Assembly: GCA_027039295.1 (NCBI GenBank)
Contig: JALWEW010000064.1
Span: forward strand, 1 to 11,152
Direction: 5' to 3'
DNA: 11,152 nt
Origin: Acidilobaceae archaeon
GTDB lineage: Archaea > Thermoproteota > Thermoprotei_A > Sulfolobales > Acidilobaceae
In this document: positions 5,363 through 11,152 of the stretch, piece after piece
Numbering within the stretch: position 1 is the stretch's first letter
Layout of the letters: each line of letters begins with the position of its first letter
Position numbers and translations under genes: made by a program
Notes under the pieces: model-generated
The model's database searches: none
Told to the model about the DNA's origin: nothing
What the model saw: only the letters and a program-made list of their open reading frames with translations

Positions 5363-8236
5363 ATGGTTTCCCACAATAAGAGAAGGAGGCGCGACTCGGC
5401 GAGAAACACTAACGGCAAGAGAGACCTAACATACTGGCTAACGCGCCCATCTAAGCGCTCTCGCAACGCGGTCGAGGAGGGACTACACGATAGAAACGGG
5501 GCCAGGGCAGGCGCCCGGGATTCATGGGTGCGCGCAAACACCGTTGGTGGCATCGAGCCTTCAAGCACTCCCGGATTTCGCGGCAGGCTCGAGAAGGGCT
5601 CTGGTACCAGCGCTCCTGAGGAGGTAACACCTGAAAGCCCCGATATCGATGCCGCAGACACCGGGAAAGCGCTGGGGGAGCCCGATAACCCCCCGAGCGA
5701 GGTCAACGTCCTAGAGAGGCTTAGGAGTCCCTATGTGGAGAGAGCTGAGGGCTATCTTCTCGATGTTAAATATGACGGCACGCTAGGCAAGGCTGTAGCG
5801 CTCATCCTGGACGGGCGAAGTGGTAGGGTTGTGCGCTGGGTCGATAGGACTGGTCATAAGCCCTACTTCCTCGTCAATGTACCGCCTGAGGAGGCGGGGG
5901 CTCCTGCTAGGGGCGTCTCGAGGCATGAGGCTTTCGAGCGATTCGACGTTGTTGTTAAACTCGACCCTATCACGAGGAAGAAGGTTGCAATGACCAAGGT
6001 CGTTGTGAATAATCCACTTGCAGTGAGGAGCCTGAGGGAGCGGTTCAAGGGGCCCGGCGAGGGGGCTTGGGAGGCCGACATAAGGTACCATCACAACTAT
6101 GTGTACGATAACAAGTTGATACCGGGGATGCCGTACCGAGTCTCCACCAAGTGGGAGAGCCTGGGCTGGGACCTCGAGAGCGTGGACAAGGATAAACTAT
6201 CGCTTGTAATAGGCTCCGACGCCGACGGGGAGAGGTATAAGAACGCCGCTGTGTGGCTCCCCGTATTCGAGGTACCCCCTCCTGAGCCCTGCATAGCGAG
6301 CCTCGACATAGAGGTCTTCACGCCCTCGAAGGGCAGGGTGCCTGACCCGAACCAAGCTATATATCCGATAATAAGCGTGGCAGTCTCTAGAAGTAATGGC
6401 ACTAGCAAGGTATTCCTTCTGGCAGGTAGCTGGGAGCGCTTCGAGGAACTACCAAACGATGTAGATATAGAGCTATACGATGACGAGGCAGCACTGGTGC
6501 TGGAGTCCTTAATGTACGCCGCAGAGTGCCCAGTACTGGTAACGTTTAACGGCGACTCCTTCGACCTGCCCTATATACACAATAGACTGCTAATGCTGGG
6601 TGTACCCAAGGATCTTATACCGGTCGCCATCGGGAGCGACTACTCAACCGTGGAATGGGGCGTTCACGTGGACCTCTACAGGCTATTCGATATCAGGGCT
6701 CTCCAAGCCTATGCCTTCGGTAACGCCTATAGGGAGAAGACCCTAGACGAGGTGGCTAGAGCCCTATTAGATATAGGCAAGATAGAGCTGCCCGATACGA
6801 TTTCAAACATTCCCCTCGATCTACTGGCACGCTATAACGCTAGGGACGCTAGCATAACGCTGAGGCTAGTCGTCGACAAGGGCAGGTTGGTGTGGAACCT
6901 CATTGTACTTCTCATGCGTATCTCGAAGCTTGGCATCGAGGACGTGACTAGGACCCAGGTCTCCGGCTGGATTAAGAGCCTCATGTACTGGGAGCACAGG
7001 CGCAGAGGCTACCTCATACCCCGCAAGGCCGATATAGAGAAGATAGGGAGCAAGCTAACGACCAGGGCCATTATAAAGGATAAGAAGTACAAGGGCGCCC
7101 TAGTCCTCGAGCCGCCCGTGGGAGTCTTCTTCAACATAGTAGTCCTCGACTTCGCTAGCCTGTACCCCTCGATAATAAAAAACTGGAACCTCAGCTATGA
7201 GACCGTCGATAATAACAACTGCCCGGGCGGCAGGCTAGAGAAGCTGCCGGGCGTGGACCACTACGTATGCAAGTCCATTAGGGGCATAACCAGCGAGATC
7301 GTAGGCCTTCTGAGGGATTTTAGAGTGAAGATTTACAAGAGGAAAGCCAAGGATCCCAGTCTCCCTCCCGCGGAGCGCGAGTGGTTCAACGTCGTGCAGG
7401 CCTCCATGAAAGTCATTATAAACGCCAGCTATGGAGTCTTCGGGAACGAGCAGTTCAACTTCTTCTCGCTAGCGCTAGCGGAGAGCGTGACTGGCATAGG
7501 CAGGACAATACTCCTGGACTCGCTAAGAAAGGCCGAGGAGCTACGCCTCCACATACTCTACGGTGATACAGACTCCCTCTTCGTCTGGGCCCCCCGGAGG
7601 GAGGCTCTCGAAGAACTGATATCATATGTCAACAAGAAATACGGGCTCGACCTAGAGGTAGATAAGGTATTCAAGGTAGCCGTCTTCAGCGGCTTGAAGA
7701 AGAACTACATTGGAGTAACGGAGTCCGGTGACGTCATAATTAAAGGCATGATGGGCAAGAAGCGTAACATGCCGATATTCATACGGCAGGCCTTCGCAGA
7801 CGCCGTGAAAATGCTTCAGGCCCTCTCCGAGCCAGAGCATGTCTTCGAGGTTATAGATGGTGTTAGGGACTTCATAAAGGAGATCTATGCTAGGCTGAGG
7901 AACTGGGAGTACACTCTCGACGACCTCGCATTCCACGTCTCCCTAACAAAGGACTTGAGGGAGTACAAGAAGAACACGCCCCAACACGTCAAGGCCGCCA
8001 TCCAACTCGAGAGATACGGAGTTAAAGTGGGGAGGGGCGACATAATAGCATTCGTCAAAGTCCGGGGCGGCCTAGGCGTTAAACCCGTCCAGCTAGCGGC
8101 TATGAGGGAGATAGACACGTCAAAGTACCTCGAGCACCTTAGGAGTGCGTTCGAGCAGATGCTGACTGCCTTTGGCATCTCCTGGGACGATATAACAGGC
8201 CTGAAGAGCCTAGAGGCCATACTGGGCCGCCGATGA
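5363..8236 (+). CDS. polB1: Family B DNA polymerase, crenarchaeal PolB1 type (replicative, with 3'-5' exonuclease)
   Basis: This is a DNA-dependent DNA polymerase with proofreading, and its order of motifs and family traits match Sulfolobus Dpo1/PolB1 throughout. Numbering from the ATG at 5363 (957 aa): exonuclease ExoI D315-x-E317, ExoII N396 to D401 (NGDSFD) and ExoIII Y491-x3-D495. The polymerase region has motif A DFASLYPS (596-603), motif B K683 to Y690-G, and motif C YGDTDS with D735 and D737. A KxY motif precedes the thumb, and KKNTPQHVKAA lies near 868-878. All catalytic residues are present. Residues 1 to about 120 are a low-complexity tail, basic first and then acidic and proline-rich, much longer than the roughly 40 residues in Sulfolobus. 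It includes a DLTYWLTRP segment (21-29). I prefer the ATG at 5363 because AGGGG lies five bases upstream. The ATG at 5297 (979 aa) sits inside an AT palindrome without a ribosome site. Confidence 0.96.
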   Translation: MVSHNKRRRRDSARNTNGKRDLTYWLTRPSKRSRNAVEEGLHDRNGARAGARDSWVRANTVGGIEPSSTPGFRGRLEKGSGTSAPEEVTPESPDIDAADTGKALGEPDNPPSEVNVLERLRSPYVERAEGYLLDVKYDGTLGKAVALILDGRSGRVVRWVDRTGHKPYFLVNVPPEEAGAPARGVSRHEAFERFDVVVKLDPITRKKVAMTKVVVNNPLAVRSLRERFKGPGEGAWEADIRYHHNYVYDNKLIPGMPYRVSTKWESLGWDLESVDKDKLSLVIGSDADGERYKNAAVWLPVFEVPPPEPCIASLDIEVFTPSKGRVPDPNQAIYPIISVAVSRSNGTSKVFLLAGSWERFEELPNDVDIELYDDEAALVLESLMYAAECPVLVTFNGDSFDLPYIHNRLLMLGVPKDLIPVAIGSDYSTVEWGVHVDLYRLFDIRALQAYAFGNAYREKTLDEVARALLDIGKIELPDTISNIPLDLLARYNARDASITLRLVVDKGRLVWNLIVLLMRISKLGIEDVTRTQVSGWIKSLMYWEHRRRGYLIPRKADIEKIGSKLTTRAIIKDKKYKGALVLEPPVGVFFNIVVLDFASLYPSIIKNWNLSYETVDNNNCPGGRLEKLPGVDHYVCKSIRGITSEIVGLLRDFRVKIYKRKAKDPSLPPAEREWFNVVQASMKVIINASYGVFGNEQFNFFSLALAESVTGIGRTILLDSLRKAEELRLHILYGDTDSLFVWAPRREALEELISYVNKKYGLDLEVDKVFKVAVFSGLKKNYIGVTESGDVIIKGMMGKKRNMPIFIRQAFADAVKMLQALSEPEHVFEVIDGVRDFIKEIYARLRNWEYTLDDLAFHVSLTKDLREYKKNTPQHVKAAIQLERYGVKVGRGDIIAFVKVRGGLGVKPVQLAAMREIDTSKYLEHLRSAFEQMLTAFGISWDDITGLKSLEAILGRR

Positions 8237-8246
8237 GCGGCGACTT

Positions 8247-8261
8247 CGGGCCTTAGGCCCG
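8247..8261. repeat. GC-rich palindrome between polB1 and the downstream small gene
   Basis: CGGGCCTTAGGCCCG is a perfect palindrome with a single central T. As RNA it would make a strong 6-bp stem with a three-base loop, 11 bp past the polymerase stop. No T-run follows, so it does not look like a classic terminator. It could be an RNA-stability or processing element or a binding site setting the relative output of polB1 and the next gene. Confidence 0.45.
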
Positions 8262-8304
8262 TGGGGGCCTATGTGGAGCCGTGTGAGGTGCTAGGCGGCC
8301 CGCG

Positions 8305-8634
8305 GTGATACCAGCGTCCTACACGGTTGCAGACTCCTTCACCCAGGAAATCCCAGGCACAAGCGGGGATGGATTGGTGGAGAGCCCGCGTGCCTGCGAG
8401 AAGGTATCCTATATCGTGGAGGCCCAGATACACGCCATACAGGCTCAAATAGAGAGTATAGACCTGAGGCTCGCATCGCTGGGTGACAGTGACGAGGATA
8501 GGATAGAGGAGGCGCTCCTAAGAGCCGCTAGGAGGCTGCTCCTGAAAGACCTCCGCGAGCTTGTTGGGTTCAGTGACGCCAACTGCTCAGCTGCGCCCGC
8601 CGCCACAGTGGGCGGAGCAGTAGTCGAGGCCTAG
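8305..8634 (+). CDS. Small helical protein of unknown function, co-directional with polB1
   Basis: I do not recognise a named family. The 109-residue ORF has a low-complexity first 30 residues, then a strongly helical, charged central part (about 33-90). Heptad-like spacing there (VEAQIHAIQAQIESIDLRLASL, then EALLRAARRLLLKDLREL) suggests a helical hairpin or coiled coil. A short Ala/Gly tail follows. Codon use (AGG, ATA, GC-rich third positions) matches the neighbours, supporting a real gene. It starts 68 bp after polB1. In Sulfolobus, PolB1 forms a holoenzyme with two small proteins, PBP1 and PBP2. The size and location make a PBP-like role a fair guess, but I cannot confirm homology. The start is uncertain: the GTG at 8305 has no well-spaced ribosome site, while the GTG at 8377 (85 aa) has GGGGAT six bases before it and keeps the whole helical part. 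The last 48 bp overlap the 3' end of iorB on the other strand. Confidence 0.68.
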   Translation: MIPASYTVADSFTQEIPGTSGDGLVESPRACEKVSYIVEAQIHAIQAQIESIDLRLASLGDSDEDRIEEALLRAARRLLLKDLRELVGFSDANCSAAPAATVGGAVVEA

Positions 8635-9192
8635 CCTGAAGGCCTTTAGGTTCTCCTCCCTCCTCCTCAGTGTGCCTATAACCCTTTCTAGCTCCCCGAC
8701 ACCAACGAACCCCTCTAGTATCCCCGTGCCTGCAAGGGCGCCTAGCATAACCATGTTTGAGAAGAGGATGCCCCCGACTTTTGATGCGAGGTCTCTGGCG
8801 GGAACTATCACGACCTCGGCGCCTCCCGCGGCCCTCCTTATGGCCGAGACCAGCTCCTCTTTAGATGGGACACGAACGCCGGGGACAGCGGGTCTCAGTA
8901 TGGTGTCTGCAGTGAGCAGGAGGCCCCCACTACGCAGGTGGCTCACTCTACGCGCCGCCTCTATGAGTTCCAGGCCGAGTATCACGTCTGCATCGCCGGG
9001 AGCTATGAGCGGGGCGTGAACGTCGCCGAGGCGAATGTGGACCTCAACGCTCCCACCCCTCTGACTTAGCCCATGCGTCTCCGCTACGAGTGCCTTTGTC
9101 CCGTTAGCAACCGCCGCCCTTGCCAGGGTGGAGGCGAGTGTGATTATGCCCTGGCCGCCTACACCCGCCGTCAGTATGCTTAGCCTACTCAC
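8587..9192 (-). CDS. iorB: Indolepyruvate ferredoxin oxidoreductase, beta subunit
   Basis: This is the gamma-type (pyruvate:ferredoxin oxidoreductase domain III-like) subunit that pairs with IorA to convert aryl pyruvates plus CoA to aryl-acetyl-CoA, CO2 and reduced ferredoxin. Numbered from the GTG at 9192 (201 aa), it opens with GVGGQG (10-15). ETHGLSQRGG (38-47) follows, a strong signature of the subunit, then a GDADVILGLELIEAARR segment and NMVMLGALAGTG further on. Length is normal for IorB. The usual longest reading starts at the GTG at 9201 (204 aa). I prefer 9192 because GGGGTG lies six bases upstream and the protein then begins SRLSILTAGVGGQG, as in homologues. It follows iorA by 4-13 bp, so both are translated from one message. 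The 3' end overlaps the convergent small gene by 48 bp. Confidence 0.93.
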   Translation of the reverse strand: MSRLSILTAGVGGQGIITLASTLARAAVANGTKALVAETHGLSQRGGSVEVHIRLGDVHAPLIAPGDADVILGLELIEAARRVSHLRSGGLLLTADTILRPAVPGVRVPSKEELVSAIRRAAGGAEVVIVPARDLASKVGGILFSNMVMLGALAGTGILEGFVGVGELERVIGTLRRREENLKAFRLGLDYCSAHCGGGRS

Positions 9193-9205
9193 CGCGGCCA
9201 CCCCG

Positions 9206-11125
9206 CTAGAACCACAGTTTCTCCCACTCAGGGCTGCCCTCGCGCACCTTCACTATAGCGTTGAAGGGACACACCTGAGCGCATACCCCGCAGCCAGTGC
9301 ATAGGTCAGGATCTATCCACGCCTTCCCATCACTCTTGACCATTATCGCCGGGCATGTGAATGCATTGTAGCATATCCCGCAGGCAGTGCATTTATCTTC
9401 CACTACAGCGTAGAGTGGCGTCTCCACCCCGCGGCGGCGGGCGATTCTGTCTATGTAGAGCGAGCAGGCCCTCCTGGCTACCGCTACAGCGGGCTTCCTG
9501 TTCTCCACAACATACTTTAGTGCGTCCCTCAGGGCGTTGAAGGCCTCCTTCAGGTTGTAGGGGTCGAACACCACAACCTTCTCCACCCCTAGCCCGCGTG
9601 CAACTTCTTCTATCGGTATCTGCCTGGCCTCCTCGCCCATAGCCGTTATCCCCGTTGAGGGGTTCGGCTGCTCGCCAGTCATGGCAGTCACCCTGTTATC
9701 CATGACCAGTACCAGGAGCGGGTTGCCATTGTAGACGGCGTTGGCCAGGGCTGGCAGGCCCGCGTGGTAGAAGGTCGAATCGCCGATAATCGCTATCGCA
9801 ACCTGGCCCTCCGCCACCCTAGCGAGGCCGTTGGCCGCCCCTATGCTGCCCCCCATCTCAAGTATCAGGTCCTGCTCCCGGAAGGGCGGCAGGACGCCTA
9901 AGCTATAGCACCCTATATCACCGCTATACACGGCCTTTAGGCTGAGCGAGTTGACGGCCTTCCGCAAGGCGAAGTATGTCGCCCTATGAGGGCATCCCGG
10001 GCACATCGCCGGAGGCCTTTCAGGCAACTCCAAGTCAATGGTGTTGCCCGCCCTCCAGGGCGTCTCAAGCGGGCTCTTCCCCATGAATTCCAGTATAGCC
10101 CTCGCCGCCCTATCAAGCGTCATCTCACCCTCGTATCCCACATAGTCTTTCCCGTGTACCTCCATGTCTAGGCCCTCGCTGGCTACGAGGTCCTTGAGCT
10201 GCATCTCTACCACAGGCTCTAACTCCTCCACCACAAGGACTCTCTCCGCATCTCCAATAGCTCCCCTTACGAGTCTCGCTGGCAGAGGCACAGGCGTACC
10301 GATCTTGACCACTGCCACATCTAACCCCAGTCTGTCAACGGCCTCTCTCACGTAGGCATACGAGACCCCGGAGGCCAGAATCACAGCCCTCGAGGATCCC
10401 TCCACCCTGTTGAAGGGGAGATCGTTAACTGCCTCCTTGACACGCATCCACCTCTCTATAATGGCCCTCCTACGCTCTCTCGCGTGGGCGGGTATCAGCG
10501 TGAATCTCCTGGGATCCTTCTTGAAGTACCCCTTAGGGGCTCCGGGCCTTAGCTGGCCCAGCTTCACGGGACCCCGCGTGTGGGATACCCTCGTTGTTGG
10601 GGTCATGAGGACGGGTGTCCCGAGCTTCTCACTAAAGTCTAGGGCGGCGGCCGCCATTTCTTTAGCTTCCGCTGGCGAGTGGGGCTCGAAAACGGGTACA
10701 TAAGCCATTAAGCCGTAGAAGCGGTTGTCCTGCTCGTTCTGGCTACTCCACATACTAGGATCCTCAGCGCTCACAACGAGGAGGCCTGACCTGACACCTA
10801 CATATGATATGCTCATGAAGGCATCAGCGGCTACATTCAGGCCAACGTGCTTCATAGCCGCTAGCGCTCTTACGCCACTAGCGCTAGCTGCAAAGGCGGC
10901 CTCAAGCGCTACCTTCTCGTTAGTACTCCACTCAACGTATATACCAAGCTTCCTGGCCACCGACGCTAGCGTCTCGACGATCTCGGTGGAGGGAGTCCCC
11001 GGGTAGGCGGCTGCAAAGCCTAGGCCGGCCTCGAGCGCGCCGCGCGCTATGGCCTCGTTGCCCAGGAGGAGCACCTCGGCTCCTGGGGGTCCCAGGACTT
11101 CCGGGGAAGGCAAGGCCGCTCCCAC
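9206..11125 (-). CDS. iorA: Indolepyruvate ferredoxin oxidoreductase, alpha subunit
   Basis: This is the catalytic, thiamine diphosphate-dependent subunit of IOR, used by anaerobic archaea to degrade aromatic amino acids after transamination. In the 639 residues I see an N-terminal PFOR domain I-like part with AAAYPGTPSTEI (38-49), a domain II-like region around 245-345, and a ThDP domain. That last domain has MCPGCPHR (374-381) and GDS-(26)-N (448-477). The C-terminal ferredoxin domain binds two [4Fe-4S] clusters: C579-x2-C582-x2-C585-x5-C591-P, with the five-residue spacing usual in IorA, and C609-x2-C612-x2-C615-x3-C619-P. All expected ligands are present and the length is standard. The GTG at 11125 has GAGG six bases upstream. 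The frame stays open to the right edge, so a start beyond the window cannot be excluded, but homologues fit this one. The gene is first in the iorAB operon. Confidence 0.95.
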   Translation of the reverse strand: MGAALPSPEVLGPPGAEVLLLGNEAIARGALEAGLGFAAAYPGTPSTEIVETLASVARKLGIYVEWSTNEKVALEAAFAASASGVRALAAMKHVGLNVAADAFMSISYVGVRSGLLVVSAEDPSMWSSQNEQDNRFYGLMAYVPVFEPHSPAEAKEMAAAALDFSEKLGTPVLMTPTTRVSHTRGPVKLGQLRPGAPKGYFKKDPRRFTLIPAHARERRRAIIERWMRVKEAVNDLPFNRVEGSSRAVILASGVSYAYVREAVDRLGLDVAVVKIGTPVPLPARLVRGAIGDAERVLVVEELEPVVEMQLKDLVASEGLDMEVHGKDYVGYEGEMTLDRAARAILEFMGKSPLETPWRAGNTIDLELPERPPAMCPGCPHRATYFALRKAVNSLSLKAVYSGDIGCYSLGVLPPFREQDLILEMGGSIGAANGLARVAEGQVAIAIIGDSTFYHAGLPALANAVYNGNPLLVLVMDNRVTAMTGEQPNPSTGITAMGEEARQIPIEEVARGLGVEKVVVFDPYNLKEAFNALRDALKYVVENRKPAVAVARRACSLYIDRIARRRGVETPLYAVVEDKCTACGICYNAFTCPAIMVKSDGKAWIDPDLCTGCGVCAQVCPFNAIVKVREGSPEWEKLWF

Positions 11126-11142
11126 GAGAGGCCTCGGAGCGG

Positions 11143-11152
11143 GCCAGTATAA
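11143..11152 (-). promoter_or_regulatory. Possible TATA element for iorAB at the window edge
   Basis: The minus strand reads TTATACTGGC at the extreme right, only about 20-25 bp upstream of the iorA GTG. If used as a TATA box, transcription would begin at or near the GTG itself, making the message nearly leaderless. The true promoter may lie outside the window. Confidence 0.2.

Noticed and set aside
5347..6408. Several minus-strand ORFs of 70-120 codons inside the 5' half of polB1
   Set aside because: They are antisense to a continuous, fully motif-supported polymerase frame; their Ser/Pro-rich composition is typical of shadow frames in GC-rich DNA.
8650..8668. Pyrimidine-rich tract after the small polB1-linked gene as a terminator
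   Set aside because: It is explained by the Arg/Glu-rich coding sequence of iorB on the opposite strand, and the T-runs are too short.
1..11152. CRISPR arrays, insertion sequences, toxin-antitoxin pairs or prophage genes
   Set aside because: Read on both strands, I found no direct-repeat array, transposase, integrase or defence-type gene; all large frames belong to housekeeping or energy-metabolism families.

Overview
The window looks like chromosomal DNA from a hyperthermophilic crenarchaeon, most likely Desulfurococcales and possibly Pyrodictiaceae; I cannot name a species. The evidence is a crenarchaeal B1-type replicative DNA polymerase, a PAC2 protein ending in a proteasome-docking tail, an archaeal indolepyruvate ferredoxin oxidoreductase, a Pyrococcus-type ferredoxin with an Asp cluster ligand, heavy use of AGG/AGA and ATA codons, many GTG/TTG starts preceded by GGGG/GGTG-type ribosome sites, and archaeal TATA boxes. 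Genes are tightly packed. The longest gene-free stretch is about 207 bp, so no interval over 300 bp lacks a gene. I see no tRNA, rRNA, CRISPR array, IS element or integrase.

Layout, left to right. Minus strand: the 5' part of a MarC-family membrane protein gene running off the left edge (1-288), a circularly permuted YlqF/YawG-type GTPase (365-1174 or 1234) and a ferredoxin (1307-1555). The divergent intergenic region 1556-1762 holds a ferredoxin TATA box, a perfect 8-bp inverted repeat and the start of a plus-strand operon. That operon pairs a PAC2 proteasome-assembly-chaperone protein with an Hsp20/alpha-crystallin-like protein (1763-3004). Convergent to it is a large membrane Fe-S oxidoreductase (3055-5175) that fuses a NarI-like cytochrome b domain, two [4Fe-4S] clusters and two HdrB/HdrD-type CCG domains. 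An AT-rich divergent promoter region with a perfect 16-bp palindrome separates it from DNA polymerase B1 (5363-8236). Downstream of the polymerase, after a GC-rich palindrome, lies a small helical protein of unknown function (8305-8634). Its 3' end overlaps tail-to-tail with iorB. The right end is a minus-strand iorA-iorB operon (9206-11125 and 8587-9192).

Functionally there are three themes. (1) Electron transfer: IorAB oxidises aryl pyruvates and reduces a ferredoxin; the ferredoxin here is of the right type, and the membrane Fe-S oxidoreductase could pass electrons to or from a quinone pool. That link is inference, as its soluble partner is not in the window. (2) Protein quality control: the PAC2-Hsp20 pair. 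(3) Replication: PolB1 with a long disordered N-terminal tail and a small co-directional gene that may encode an accessory subunit. No gene here is plainly a new defence or mobile system. The best leads are the polB1-linked small protein, the PAC2-Hsp20 pair, and the Fe-S oxidoreductase whose first CCG motif lacks its last cysteine.
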